Shown here in pieces: positions 17,073-26,806 of a stretch of 64,000 nt of DNA. The DNA lies in NCBI GenBank assembly GCA_964507445.1, contig CAZDQF010000014.1, forward strand, positions 76,762-140,761, read 5' to 3'. The translations under genes and the position numbers were made by a program. This DNA comes from GCA-2683135 sp964507445 (GTDB lineage: Bacteria > Planctomycetota > GCA-002687715). Every line of letters starts with the position of its first letter. Position 1 is the first letter of the stretch. The notes below the pieces were generated by a model, which worked only from the letters and a program-made list of their open reading frames with translations, made no database searches and was not told the DNA's origin.

Positions 17073-18737
17073 ATGAAGCAGAATCCCGCATGGGGAATAG
17101 ATGTGACCTCGGTGTCCGTGCGCGGCGTCAAGCTCGCGGCGGACGGTGAGGGGCCGCCGCGTCTCGTTGCCTGGGACGCCATCGACTTCGTGGAGGAGGT
17201 GGAAGACCTCACCGCGCTGCAGCGATTCTCGATCATGGGGCGGGGGTTGTTCCATTTCCGGTCTCGCCACTCCCTGCGCCAGACCCGCAGCTGGATCTCG
17301 CTGCGAGCAGAGGCGGCTTTCAATCGCACGGTCGTCGTCCCCCCGGTGAACGATGAGGGCCTCGACAAGATCCTCGAGTACGAGGCGCAGCAGCAGGTCC
17401 CCTATCCGTTGGAGGAGGTCTACTGGGACCGTCGCGTGATCGCGATCCGCGAGGACGGGGAGGTGTCAGCGACCCTCTTCGCCGTCAAGCGCTCCTCGGT
17501 GGAGGATCGTCTGCGGAAGATGGAGAAGGCGCGGTTTCCCGTGGACGGCATCCAGCTCCGGCCCATCGCGCTGCACAACTTCTGTGCGTTCGAGCGTCTG
17601 CTCGAGCCCGGGACCATCATCATCGACGCGGATTACTCCGGGCTTCAGGTCCTCATCCATCATGACGACCAGACCTGGTTCCGGGTGCTGCCGGTGGGTG
17701 GCGTGGACTTCGTCGCGCGGCTGCGGGAGACCTTCGATCTCAAGCACCGCGAGGCGGTGCGGATGGCCTCCGGGCGATTGAAGATCCCGGACAAGGACCT
17801 GTTCGAAGCGTGCCGACAGGAGGTCGCTCAGGACATCGTGGACGAGGCCGTGCGCACGGTGCGCTACTACCTGGCGGCGACCCCGCAGGTGCATGCTTCC
17901 GGGATCGTGCTGTTCGAGAGCCACGCCTGCGTACCGTCCCTGTCACGCGCGTTGAAGCGCAGCCTCGACCTGCCCGTGTTCCGGCCCAAGGGCTTCCGGG
18001 AGTTGGAGGTGGACCCGGAGGTGGTGACCGCCGGCATCCAGGAGCACTTCCCGGCGCTGGCCAAGTCCGTGGGGCTGGCGTTGCAGGGCGTCGGCAAGGC
18101 GGAGACGGAGGTGCAACTGTTCCCGGACGATCTCGAGAGGGACCTCTCCGGCCGTCGCGTCGGGTATCTGGTGGCCGCGGCGTGCGTGCTCGTGGCCCTG
18201 ATCATCGCCGGCTTCAACCGCGGCGCGGAGGCGGACGACGTCGCCAGCCGCCGGGCCGACCTCGAGCGCATCCTGGCCGAAGCTCAGCAGCGGAGCGCGG
18301 TGGAGAGTGAGTTGAGCCCATCGGCTCCGTTCGATGAGGTGCGGTCCCTGAAGGGGCCGGCCGCGGGACGTACGGGCCCCATGCCCCTGGTGGCTGCGCT
18401 CTACGGGCGGCAGGCGGAGTGGGATCAGGGCCCTCGTCCTCAGGTGGTTGCCATGCGCTACGCAGCGGGCGAACGGGACGCCGTGGAGGTGGTGCTGGCC
18501 ATACGCATGGGGCAGCGCGATGCTTCCGGGCAACCCGTTCAGCCCGACGAGGCCCTGGACGCCTTCGCCAAGTCCCTCGTGGACGGCGAGTTGATCCTCG
18601 AGTGCGCCCCGGAGGGTGACCGTTGGATCGCGGGCTCCCTGGCGCGGAGCGCCGGGGTGGTGGTCTCTGAGGGCGAGCTGTTGAGGTACCGCTACGCCCA
18701 CCGCCTCTACAAGGTGAAGCTGGGAGGTGAGACCTGA
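17073..18737 (+). CDS. pilM: PilM-PilN fusion (GspL-like), module A
   Basis: A 554-residue protein joining an actin-like PilM domain to a PilN-like part. The ATG at 17073 follows a good ribosome site (GAGGAGA). Residues 1 to about 340 carry the PilM pattern: GIDVTSVSVRGVKL, VVPPVNDEGLDKILEYEAQQ, a QQVPYPLEEVYWD segment, a YSGLQVLIHHDD phosphate-loop-like region and VGGVDFVARL. A single membrane helix (about 363-383) follows, then a coiled segment and a periplasmic domain. In type IV pili PilM and PilN are separate; in T2SS the equivalent fusion is GspL. The late VLFESHACVPSLSRAL segment is the PilM second actin lobe. First gene of module A. Confidence 0.85.
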   Translation: MKQNPAWGIDVTSVSVRGVKLAADGEGPPRLVAWDAIDFVEEVEDLTALQRFSIMGRGLFHFRSRHSLRQTRSWISLRAEAAFNRTVVVPPVNDEGLDKILEYEAQQQVPYPLEEVYWDRRVIAIREDGEVSATLFAVKRSSVEDRLRKMEKARFPVDGIQLRPIALHNFCAFERLLEPGTIIIDADYSGLQVLIHHDDQTWFRVLPVGGVDFVARLRETFDLKHREAVRMASGRLKIPDKDLFEACRQEVAQDIVDEAVRTVRYYLAATPQVHASGIVLFESHACVPSLSRALKRSLDLPVFRPKGFRELEVDPEVVTAGIQEHFPALAKSVGLALQGVGKAETEVQLFPDDLERDLSGRRVGYLVAAACVLVALIIAGFNRGAEADDVASRRADLERILAEAQQRSAVESELSPSAPFDEVRSLKGPAAGRTGPMPLVAALYGRQAEWDQGPRPQVVAMRYAAGERDAVEVVLAIRMGQRDASGQPVQPDEALDAFAKSLVDGELILECAPEGDRWIAGSLARSAGVVVSEGELLRYRYAHRLYKVKLGGET

Positions 18738-19555
18738 TGCGTTGGACCTCCTTGAAGCCGATCCTCTGGGGACTGGGGGCTCTCGTCGTCTTCCTGGCCG
18801 TGGTGGTGTTCTGGGTGACCCCGGCCAGCAGTCGGCTGGATCAGGAAACGCTCGGGGCACGAGCCGATGTGTCCGAGATGAGGTCCGCCCTGCCTGGTCT
18901 GGTGGGGCCTGGCTACGCCGATCGCCTGCGCACGTCCCTGGCCGACGGCAAGGCATCCAGGCAGCGACTGGAGAGCGAGCTCAACGCTCAGACCGCCCGG
19001 ATGGAGCGGTGGTTTCCTGGCTCCGAGCTGGTGGACGATGCGCCGGCCCGTGATCAATTCGCGGGGTCCTACCGGTTCTTTCAGGATGAGCTTCGACGTC
19101 AGTTGGTGGGCAAGGCGGCGGCCCGGGGGGTGACCCTGGAGGAGGTCCCGCTGACGGTGCCGTCCTTCCTGGCGGAAGAGCGGGACCCGGCGGACGTGGC
19201 CGAGATGCGGCTCGCCCAGCGGAACGCGAACCTGGAGTCGCTGTTGCTGAAGGCCGTCGCGGATCAGGGCGCGTTTCCCTGTCGAGCCATGGAGTTCCAG
19301 GCCGGATGGGATGCCGTCTCGTCAGGAGGGCCGTTCCGCGAGACCACGGTGACCTTGCACCTGTCCCTGCCCGCAGCTGCCTTGCACGAAGCGTTGCGGG
19401 CGTTGTGCGAGTTGGAGAAGGAGGGGCCGGTGGTGCGGATCGAAGGTCTGAGCACGAACCCGCGGCCGTTGCCCGCGGACCTGGGTCCGGAGGACCCGGG
19501 GTTGATCGATGCCGATGTCCGGTTGGTGGTGTCGTCGTTCCGGAGGCCAAGCTGA
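18737..19555 (+). CDS. PilO-like inner-membrane protein, module A
   Basis: 272 residues with one membrane helix near the N-terminus (about 8-29), a coiled segment (about 38-100) and a periplasmic alpha/beta region with VTLHLSLPAAALHEALRAL (typical PilO/GspM ferredoxin-like strand-helix). Sequence similarity to named PilO proteins is not obvious. The call rests on topology and on its place right after pilMN, with a 1-bp overlap (TGATG). In known systems PilO pairs with PilN to align the secretin with the platform. Confidence 0.7.
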   Translation: MRWTSLKPILWGLGALVVFLAVVVFWVTPASSRLDQETLGARADVSEMRSALPGLVGPGYADRLRTSLADGKASRQRLESELNAQTARMERWFPGSELVDDAPARDQFAGSYRFFQDELRRQLVGKAAARGVTLEEVPLTVPSFLAEERDPADVAEMRLAQRNANLESLLLKAVADQGAFPCRAMEFQAGWDAVSSGGPFRETTVTLHLSLPAAALHEALRALCELEKEGPVVRIEGLSTNPRPLPADLGPEDPGLIDADVRLVVSSFRRPS

Positions 19556-19556
19556 C

Positions 19557-20609
19557 GTGAAAGAAGAGCATCTCTCATCCGCCGCGCCGACCCGTCAGCC
19601 GATCTCCGCGTTGCTCAAGCGCAACCTCGACATCCTGGCGGCGGTGGCTGGCGTCGCCGTGCTCGCGCTCGTCCTGTTCGGGGTCCTGATGGGGCCATCG
19701 CCCGAGGTCGCGAAGATGGAGGCGCACCTGCACGAGGCGACGTCCGATGCCCGCGCGCACTTCGAGTCCAGTCGGCACAGCGAGGACGAGTTCAGGGCGC
19801 GGCTCCACGCCGCCATGGACGAGGTGCGGTCGACCTGGGGCGATGTCCCCGATCCCCAACCGAAGGTGTCTCCCTCGGTCACCTGGCCCGCGGACCTGCT
19901 GCAGATGCACAGGGAGGGTTCGGACAACGTCATCTCCTTCGGTGCTCCCCAGGACGTGAGAGGTGAAGCCCGGTTCGGCGCCAACAGCATCGAGTGGAGC
20001 GCCCACGAAGACACCAATGTCACCGTGTCGGGGTTCGAGATCCACCGGAAGATCGGTGAAGGGGCCCTGGCTCTGCTGGCCACCGTGGGCGGCGAAGACT
20101 CGACCTTCGAGGACTCGGACGTGGAGCCTGGACGGGCCTACACCTACCGGGTCGTGGCCCTCACGGAGGACCCCGCGGTGGCGGATCAGAAGCCTCGTAC
20201 GGACCCCTCGGCGCCGGTCGAGGTCCGCGCGGTGGCGGACTTCAAGCTGGTCGTCGAGGCCGTGGACGTGGACAAGAAGACGGTCACGTTCAAGGTGGAG
20301 AAGTACCGCGAGGGGACCTGGTTCGACAAACGGTTCACCCACCGGGTGGGGGAGTCCATTGGGCGCCGGGACCCGGGCTCAGGGGTGGACTACGCCTGCG
20401 GCCGGGTCATCAAGAGCCTCTCCGGGGAGGAGGCCACGGCGGAGCTCGAGCGATTCGAGGTGGTTTTTGACGGCGACGGCCGGGTTCGGGTCGAGAACGG
20501 GGCCCCCGTGACCGAGCGCGTGGTGTCCGTCGAAACTTACGATGTGTTTCGGGTGACGGTGGAGGGGGGCGGGTTGCCCCCTGAGACCCTCACCTTCGAA
20601 AAAAGGTAG
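19557..20609 (+). CDS. Inner-membrane protein with a fibronectin type III-like domain (PilP/GspC position)
   Basis: 350 residues from a GTG at 19557, one base after the preceding stop; an upstream start (19509) lies inside the previous gene and is less likely. One membrane helix at about 26-45, a helical linker (about 50-110), an FnIII-like domain (about 140-208; SGFEIHRKIGEG, then GRAYTYRVVALTED), and a C-terminal beta domain with FKVEKYREGTWFDKRF. It sits between the PilO-like gene and the secretin, exactly where PilP or GspC is normally encoded. A role linking the inner-membrane platform to the secretin is inferred. FnIII in this position is unusual. Confidence 0.68.
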   Translation: MKEEHLSSAAPTRQPISALLKRNLDILAAVAGVAVLALVLFGVLMGPSPEVAKMEAHLHEATSDARAHFESSRHSEDEFRARLHAAMDEVRSTWGDVPDPQPKVSPSVTWPADLLQMHREGSDNVISFGAPQDVRGEARFGANSIEWSAHEDTNVTVSGFEIHRKIGEGALALLATVGGEDSTFEDSDVEPGRAYTYRVVALTEDPAVADQKPRTDPSAPVEVRAVADFKLVVEAVDVDKKTVTFKVEKYREGTWFDKRFTHRVGESIGRRDPGSGVDYACGRVIKSLSGEEATAELERFEVVFDGDGRVRVENGAPVTERVVSVETYDVFRVTVEGGGLPPETLTFEKR

Positions 20610-20619
20610 GCGCGGGGGA

Positions 20620-20647
20620 TTGCAGGCCAAAACCCCAACCCTATAAT
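20620..20647 (+). promoter_or_regulatory. Strong sigma-70-type promoter of secretin A
   Basis: TTGCAG (20620-20625), a 16-bp spacer and a perfect TATAAT (20642-20647). It starts 11 bp after the upstream stop codon and predicts a leader of about 245 nt before the secretin ATG at 20900. That leader can form small hairpins (for example CCCCA/TGGGG near 20696-20711) and holds a 20-codon open frame at 20670-20732. Confidence 0.65.
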
Positions 20648-20899
20648 CTTGCGCTACTTGGACCAAAAGATGGAATTCGTCGCAAGCTCCTTTGCCCCAT
20701 CGATTTGGGGTGTCTTCGGACGGGGTTTGTGATCGTAGCTACCAGAGTTGGCTTGCTTGGACATGGCGTTCGTTGCCCGTGGTGGGCTCGGCGTCATGCT
20801 CAGGGTGCCTGATCTGGGGCCCGTCCCGGTGGATGGGGCCGGGCCGCGATGAAGCGGTCGGCGATCATGACCGGGTCGGGTGAGTAAAGGGAGAAATCG

Positions 20900-23524
20900 A
20901 TGCGATCCGTCATCTCCGGCCGGGCCACCTCCGTCACGCTTGCGGTTGCCCTGCCCGTGCTGCTTCTGGCTACCGCCTGCAGTTCCTCCGAAGAGGAGCC
21001 CCAGGGGGCCGTCGGCGGCGAGCCCGCGGTCGCGGCTCAGCCGGCTGTGGAAGCAACCGAGGTGCCCGCTCCTGTGGCTACCCCGCCCCAGGAGCAACCC
21101 GGCATGGACGATCTCGTCGCGCGCCAGGAGGCCCTCAAGCGTCGCCAGGAGGAGATCGCCAAGAGCTACATGCAGCTCGGCGCCCGGTACGAACAGGATG
21201 GCCGACTGGAAGAGGCGCTCCGCGCCTACGCCAACGCGCTGAAGGTCCAGCCCAACAACGACGCGGCCCAGCGTCGGTACTCGGCCATCGCCGGTACCCT
21301 CGGCCGTACGGACCGTGAGATGTACAGCGAGGGTCGCGAGACCTGGGACACGCTCCAGGCCCGCATGCAGCAGGCGATCCTGCTGGGACGCGAGCACATC
21401 CGGCGGGGCCACCACTTCATGGAGAAGGGAGACTTCGACGCGGCGGTGGCGGAGTACGACAAGGCCCGGATCATCCTCGAGGCCAACCCGAACATCGACG
21501 CTGACTTCGACAAGGCCCAGCTGAAGGCCGCTCGTGACGCGGCGATGGCCAAGGGGGAGGCGTCGAAGCGGGCCGAGGAGGCGCGTCGTCTTGAGGAGGT
21601 CGCGCGGATCAACGCGGACCGTGACCGCCAGGAGCGCGCCAAGATCGAGCGGCGCGTTCGTGAGATGTGGGATCAGGCCCTCGGACTGTTCGAGCGCGAG
21701 CGGTTCGCCGAGTGCGAAGAGTTGTGCGTGTCCATCATGGATGTGGACCCGCGTCACCCGCACGTGATGTCGCTGCGCCAGTCGGCGCGCAAGGCTCGCC
21801 ACGACAAGGCCAACGCCGACAACGTCTCGTTGTTCCGCCAGGAGTGGCAGTCGGCGCTGGAGGAACTCAAGGACCTGGCCATCCCGCCCGCCCAGGACGT
21901 GACGTTCCCGGACATGGCCAAGTGGCGCAAGATCGCCGACCGCGGCCCCATCGGGTTCTCGTCCCAGAGCAACGAGCTCAGCGAGGTGGACGCCGACGTG
22001 GAGCGTCGGCTCGCAGGGGCCACGCTCACGGCGGTGGACTGGAGCGAGAAGACGCTGGACGAGGCCCTGAGCTTCCTCCGCAACAACACCGGCACCAACA
22101 TCATCGTCACGCGCGCCGCCGACGAGTTGATCCCTGAGGAGGAGCGCATCCTCCCCAGCATCAACCTGTCCGACGTCTCCGCCCTGGCGGCCCTGAACCT
22201 GGCGGTGAGCTCCTTCGAGGGGCTCGCGTACGTCATCGAAGACGGCATCGTCAAGATCACGACCACCGAGCAGGCGCGGAAGCGCAAGACCGTCGAGTTC
22301 TATGAGATCCGCGACCTGACGGCGAAGATCAACAGCTTCCCCGGCGTCGAGATCAACCTCAACCCGTCCGGCGTCGGCGGCGGCCTGGACGACGAGGAGG
22401 ATGACTTCGAGGAGGACACGGAGAACCGGTTCGTCGAGGTGGACCGGCTCATCGAGCTCATCCGCAAGACCGTGGACCCGGTCTCATGGGATGAGGACGC
22501 CGAGAACCGTATCGACGACAAGAACGGCACCCTCGTGGTCCGCCAGACCCCCGAGAACCAGCGCAAGATCCGCAAGCTCCTCTCGGACCTGCGGCAGTCC
22601 ATCGGTATCCAGGTTCAGATCGAGTCGCGCTTCGTCGTGGTGGAGAACAACTTCCTGCAGGAGGTGGGCGTGGACTTCCGCGGCCTCGGTGACAACTCCG
22701 GTGGCGTGGGTCAGCCCGGCCTCGGGACGTTCACCCCGTTCGACGACTACGGCGTGCCCGGCGGCAACCTGCCCATCGGTACGGACAACTCAGCCGGCGC
22801 GTTCTACAGCCTCGGCGCAGGGGAAGGCGACCTCCGGGGGCGTACCCAGAACCTGTTCGACCTCGCCCTGGGCAACCCCGAGGTGCTGACCTCCAGCGGC
22901 GGTTTCTCGCTGCAGTACACCTACCTGGACGACACCGAGCTGGAGGCCATCCTCCGCGCCGTCCAGAAGTACGAGCGCATCAACGAGGTGACCGCCCCGA
23001 GCCTGCTGGTCTACAACACCCAGCGTGCCAACCTTCAGATCACGACCCAGGTGGCCTACGTCAAGGACTTCGACGTGGAGATCGCCCAGGCGTCGGTGGT
23101 CGCCGATCCGGTGGTGGACATCATCAAGGAGGGTGTCGTCCTCGACGTCCGACCCATCGTCAGCAATGACCGCAGGTTCATCACCCTGGAGCTGCGGCCC
23201 ACGGTGGCGACGTTGACGCGCCCCATCCGCAGCTTCACCACCAGCCTGGGCACCGGCCCCAGCGTCACCTTCGAGGTCCCCGAGTTGAAGAAGGAGAGCC
23301 TCAAGACGACGGTGGTCATGCCTGACGGCGGGACCCTGCTGCTGGGTGGGTTGAAGTACTACGAGGAGCAGGATGTGGACTCCGGAGTCCCGATCCTGAA
23401 GGACATCCCGATCCTCAGCTTCTTCTTCAGCCGCAAGGGCAAGTACACCAACCTGAGGGACCTCCTCGTGCTCCTGCGAGCCCGCATCGTGATCATGGAG
23501 GAGCACGAACCCACGGGGAACTGA
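20900..23524 (+). CDS. Outer-membrane secretin lipoprotein (type II/IV pilus-type, Amuc_1098-like), module A
   Basis: 874 residues with a lipoprotein signal (lipobox ATAC, Cys27). An N-terminal TPR/coiled region (about 70-310) is followed by N-domains (about 370-440, DEALSFLRNNTGTNIIV, and about 530-570, VRQTPENQRKIRKLLSDL). The C-terminal secretin beta-barrel covers about 570-870, with the family signature near 805-820 (VMPDGGTLLLGGL) and a final PILSFFFSRKG. The TPR plus secretin layout resembles Verrucomicrobial Amuc_1098-type proteins. It forms the outer-membrane channel. A close paralog lies at 32338-34986. Confidence 0.92.
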   Translation: MRSVISGRATSVTLAVALPVLLLATACSSSEEEPQGAVGGEPAVAAQPAVEATEVPAPVATPPQEQPGMDDLVARQEALKRRQEEIAKSYMQLGARYEQDGRLEEALRAYANALKVQPNNDAAQRRYSAIAGTLGRTDREMYSEGRETWDTLQARMQQAILLGREHIRRGHHFMEKGDFDAAVAEYDKARIILEANPNIDADFDKAQLKAARDAAMAKGEASKRAEEARRLEEVARINADRDRQERAKIERRVREMWDQALGLFERERFAECEELCVSIMDVDPRHPHVMSLRQSARKARHDKANADNVSLFRQEWQSALEELKDLAIPPAQDVTFPDMAKWRKIADRGPIGFSSQSNELSEVDADVERRLAGATLTAVDWSEKTLDEALSFLRNNTGTNIIVTRAADELIPEEERILPSINLSDVSALAALNLAVSSFEGLAYVIEDGIVKITTTEQARKRKTVEFYEIRDLTAKINSFPGVEINLNPSGVGGGLDDEEDDFEEDTENRFVEVDRLIELIRKTVDPVSWDEDAENRIDDKNGTLVVRQTPENQRKIRKLLSDLRQSIGIQVQIESRFVVVENNFLQEVGVDFRGLGDNSGGVGQPGLGTFTPFDDYGVPGGNLPIGTDNSAGAFYSLGAGEGDLRGRTQNLFDLALGNPEVLTSSGGFSLQYTYLDDTELEAILRAVQKYERINEVTAPSLLVYNTQRANLQITTQVAYVKDFDVEIAQASVVADPVVDIIKEGVVLDVRPIVSNDRRFITLELRPTVATLTRPIRSFTTSLGTGPSVTFEVPELKKESLKTTVVMPDGGTLLLGGLKYYEEQDVDSGVPILKDIPILSFFFSRKGKYTNLRDLLVLLRARIVIMEEHEPTGN

Positions 23525-23593
23525 CCCTTCGGAACTGTGCCTTCAATCCCGTAACGCCTGATACAGCAAAGAGCTGGGGCGATGCGGGGAATC

Positions 23594-23621
23594 GGGGTCG
23601 CTGGCCCGCGCCGGCGGCCCC
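23594..23621 (+). terminator. Candidate hairpin terminator after secretin A
   Basis: GGGGTCGC (23594-23601) pairs with GCGGCCCC (23614-23621) over 8 bp with one U-G pair. An inner GGC/GCC pairing lies within the 12-nt loop. It lies 70 bp past the stop. The following bases (TTGT) are only weakly U-rich, so it may be a terminator or an mRNA 3' end stabiliser. Confidence 0.4.
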
Positions 23622-23761
23622 TTGTCGGAAATGGCGGAAATGAACCCGCCGACGTCTGGAACCGTTGACGGTTTGGTCGGATAATCCCGATTGGCCGTTT
23701 GGGTTCCCTGCTGCTCACGGCTCCTTCGCGACCTGCGCGCGCTGCATCGAGGCAACCAAAG

Positions 23762-26746
23762 ATGGAATTCAACCGGCTCTACCGGCTGATCGCTGGTGTG
23801 CTCCTGCTCTGCTCGTTCGCCCCGGCCCAGTATGGGGATTACGAATGGGCGCGGGCTCTGACGAGCGAGTTCAGTTTTGACGACATGGCGGAGAAGGTCC
23901 TGCGGGACCTGATGACCGAACCCGGTCGTACCGACGTGGAGAAGCAGCAGGGGCGGCTGGGCCTCGCTGAGATGAAGCAGGCGGCCGCGCGTCAGGCGGG
24001 TGACCTGGAGGGCAAGCTGGCGCTCTACGACGAGGCCCGCAAGCTCATGCAGGAGGCCGTGGACAACTGGCCCGAGAAGAACACCCTGGCCTATTTCGGG
24101 GCGATCTTCACGCTCACCGAGCTTCTACAGGAGCGCGGAGAGATCGCCATGACAGCCGTGGCCGAGGCGAAGGTGGATGGCGCCAAGGCGGAGGCCATCA
24201 AGCGCGAGGCGGAGGCCGACTACGGCCGGGCCGAAAAGAAGCTCGAGGCGGTCCGGGAGAGCATGGGTGAGCCCAACCCGGAAGACGACCGCGAGAAGTG
24301 GCGCGTCAAGAACCGTGCGTGGTACCTCGGTTGTCTGCTCAAGTACAACAAGGCGCTCACGGGGAAGCGAAACAGCGCCAAGCGCGAATTCGCCCTCTCT
24401 GAGGCGGCGGAGATGCTCGAGGAGTTCATCCTCGAGAACGAGACCGATGACATGGAGGCCATGCTGGGGGCGCTCTACGGCTACATCCAGCTGGGACGCG
24501 TCCAGGCCGCCCGCGGAGAGCCCGGTGAGGCCATCGGGAACTTCACCTCCGTGCTCGATGTCATCGAGTGGGAGGACCCGGAAGATCCCAACTACCGCCT
24601 CGCGCCGCCGATCCAGGGGTTGGTGGAGCTCGCCTACTATCGCCTGCTCGAGTACTTGAACGAGGCCAAGCGGTACGCGGACACCGTCCGTTACGGCGAG
24701 GAGATGGAGGGCCGCTTCAAGAAGATGACGATGGTCTACAAGAAGTTGGGCCGGGCTGCGCGGGTCGAGTACGCCGCCGCCAGGCTCAACCAGGGCGACA
24801 TGTCCGGCGCTCTCGGCATCGCTACGGAGGTCGTGGACGCGGCGGCGGGCGACGCGTCGGGTGTGTTGGCCAACCGACTGGTCGCGGAGATCATCGCGTC
24901 GACCCCGGACAAGACCCAGTTCCAGCCAGAGATCATCCGCTCCGCGGCCAAGGGCGCGTACTCCCAGGGCGCGGAGAAGCGTCTGGATGCGATCAAGTAC
25001 TTCCAGATCCTCCTCCAGGTGCTCCCTCAGATCGAGGACGAGGCGACGCGTCGCATGTACGAGGCCGAGGCCTGGTACGACATGGGGCGGGCGTACTACT
25101 TCATGGGACGTCAGCTCGAGGCGGCCTTCTGTTTCGGTGAGGGGACGCGTCGGTGCAAGGACGTCACCGAGAACGACCTCAACGAGAACCTGGCGCGCAT
25201 GTGGCGCTCCACCGTGCGTAGCCTCGCGGAAGAGACCAAGTCTCCGGAGATCGCGAAGCTGCGGCGGGAGATGGACGATTGGATGATCAAGAATCCGATC
25301 GGCACGGTCTCTCCCGGCACGCTGCTCTACAACAAGGCCCGGGCCATGGAGTCCGAGGCGCGAGACCTGCGGCGGAAGAAGAATCTGGCCGGCGCCATCG
25401 CCCGCTACGACCAGGCTGGGTCGACCTATGAGGAGGCGATCACGGCCGGAGGCCCGAAGAAGGAACAGGCCATGATCAAGGGCGCGCGCACCGGACTGAC
25501 GGTGGCGCAGCTGCTCATCGGCAGCGGCGATCGGGCCAAGGCCATGGGGCGACTGCAGCAGGCGAAGAGTGACTTCAAGGAATACATCGCCTACGCCAAG
25601 GACCCGAAGAACAACCTCACGGACCCGCGCTACATCTCCAGCCGGGAGGCGGCGCGCGCTGAAGCCCGTTATTCGATCTCCTTCGCCAACCGGTTGATCA
25701 TGGGCAGGTCTCCGGATGCCGCCACAGCCAAGCGCCTGTGGGAAGAGACGCTCCCCTACCTCCGTGATTTTGAGAAGACCTACAAGTCGCAGACCGGGCT
25801 GTGTGTGGCGGTGATCGCCGACCGCATCAAGGCGCACATCGCCCTCGGCAATTTCGCGGAGGCCGAGTCGGACTACAAGGCGCTGCGAGACCTGGACCCG
25901 AACGACGCCCGGACCGCCACCGCGGCCTTCAGCATCGGGAAGCTCCTCCGCAAGGACGCGGACGCGGCCTGGGAGAAGGTGGTCGGCAAGGTGACCCCTT
26001 ACAAGCCCGATGAGTGGGCCGAGGTCATGGCCAAGCCCGGGTTCCAGGAGGCATTGGACAAGATCCGCACCTGCTATGGGTACTACCGTGAGTGGCTGCT
26101 CGCCGGTTCCGGCCAGACCGACTTCGGCTACTGGGAGTTGGTGGGTTACCTCTGGGGTCGCACCGGCGACTGGGAGGCCATCGCCGACATTCATCAGAAG
26201 GCGCTGTCCCGGTTCAAGAACACCAAGGCGGCCGCGACCGAGAAGAACAAGGGCAAGATGCTGCTTTGGAAGAACAAGCTGCTTCATGCCTACGTGACCC
26301 TCGCTCGGGCTGCGGACGCCGAGAAACGGCCGGACGATGCCAGCCGCATGTGGGCCGAGGCCTCGGTGGTGGCCAAGGAGCTCATGGAGCCCGGTTCCAG
26401 GTACGCGAAGAACCCCTACACGGTCCGTTTGGCGGCCCAGTGTTTCGGCGGCTACGTCTCCGAGGTCGCGGGGCTGGTGAGCTACAGGGGGCAGGCGGGA
26501 GACTTCCGCGCCGCCCTGGAGCTCTGGAAGCGGATCAAGAAGTCCCTCGAGGCCTCCGGCAGGTCCGGAAGCGACCCCTGGTGGGAGGCCCGTTTCTACG
26601 AGTACTACGCCGCCTATGAGCTGGCCAAGGCGGACAAGAAGCCCATGGCGCCCCTGCGCCAGAAACTGGATGCGCTCATCGCGAACAACCGTCAACAGGG
26701 GGCTTGGACCCGGTATTTCCAGTGGCTCAAGTCCAAGCTGTTCTAA
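23762..26746 (+). CDS. Large periplasmic TPR protein
   Basis: 994 residues. The ATG at 23762 opens a clear signal peptide (RLIAGVLLLCSFAPAQ, cleavage about residue 23). A frame open from 23699 has no signal peptide and was not used. The rest is alpha-helical with many TPR-like pairs (for example ARGEPGEAIGNFTSVLDVIE, KKNLAGAIARYDQAGSTYEE, LGNFAEAESDYKALRDLDP), rich in Lys/Arg/Glu. No enzymatic motif was seen. It precedes a smaller TPR protein and exbB-exbD-exbD, so a scaffold role for the ExbB/D motor is inferred. A GATAAT at 23680-23685 could be its -10, without a good -35. Confidence 0.83.
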   Translation: MEFNRLYRLIAGVLLLCSFAPAQYGDYEWARALTSEFSFDDMAEKVLRDLMTEPGRTDVEKQQGRLGLAEMKQAAARQAGDLEGKLALYDEARKLMQEAVDNWPEKNTLAYFGAIFTLTELLQERGEIAMTAVAEAKVDGAKAEAIKREAEADYGRAEKKLEAVRESMGEPNPEDDREKWRVKNRAWYLGCLLKYNKALTGKRNSAKREFALSEAAEMLEEFILENETDDMEAMLGALYGYIQLGRVQAARGEPGEAIGNFTSVLDVIEWEDPEDPNYRLAPPIQGLVELAYYRLLEYLNEAKRYADTVRYGEEMEGRFKKMTMVYKKLGRAARVEYAAARLNQGDMSGALGIATEVVDAAAGDASGVLANRLVAEIIASTPDKTQFQPEIIRSAAKGAYSQGAEKRLDAIKYFQILLQVLPQIEDEATRRMYEAEAWYDMGRAYYFMGRQLEAAFCFGEGTRRCKDVTENDLNENLARMWRSTVRSLAEETKSPEIAKLRREMDDWMIKNPIGTVSPGTLLYNKARAMESEARDLRRKKNLAGAIARYDQAGSTYEEAITAGGPKKEQAMIKGARTGLTVAQLLIGSGDRAKAMGRLQQAKSDFKEYIAYAKDPKNNLTDPRYISSREAARAEARYSISFANRLIMGRSPDAATAKRLWEETLPYLRDFEKTYKSQTGLCVAVIADRIKAHIALGNFAEAESDYKALRDLDPNDARTATAAFSIGKLLRKDADAAWEKVVGKVTPYKPDEWAEVMAKPGFQEALDKIRTCYGYYREWLLAGSGQTDFGYWELVGYLWGRTGDWEAIADIHQKALSRFKNTKAAATEKNKGKMLLWKNKLLHAYVTLARAADAEKRPDDASRMWAEASVVAKELMEPGSRYAKNPYTVRLAAQCFGGYVSEVAGLVSYRGQAGDFRAALELWKRIKKSLEASGRSGSDPWWEARFYEYYAAYELAKADKKPMAPLRQKLDALIANNRQQGAWTRYFQWLKSKLF

Positions 26747-26751
26747 GTGGC

Positions 26752-26781
26752 TTGACCGCTGATGGCAGGTGACGGTACCGT
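26752..26781 (+). promoter_or_regulatory. Sigma-70-type promoter of the small TPR gene
   Basis: TTGACC (26752-26757), an 18-bp spacer and TACCGT (26776-26781). It begins 6 bp after the stop of the upstream gene and predicts a start near 26789. That favours the ATG at 26807 over the in-frame GTG/ATG further upstream. Confidence 0.5.
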
Positions 26782-26806
26782 CCGCTACTTCCGCAGGAAT
26801 CGAGAG

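Noticed and set aside
20670..20732. 20-codon open frame in the secretin A leader
   Set aside because: Starts at an ATG with no clear ribosome site and has no conserved partner in the other leader. A leader peptide is possible but unsupported.
23665..23685. TTGACG and GATAAT upstream of the large TPR gene
   Set aside because: Only 9 bp separate the two hexamers, too close for a sigma-70 promoter; GATAAT alone may still be a -10.
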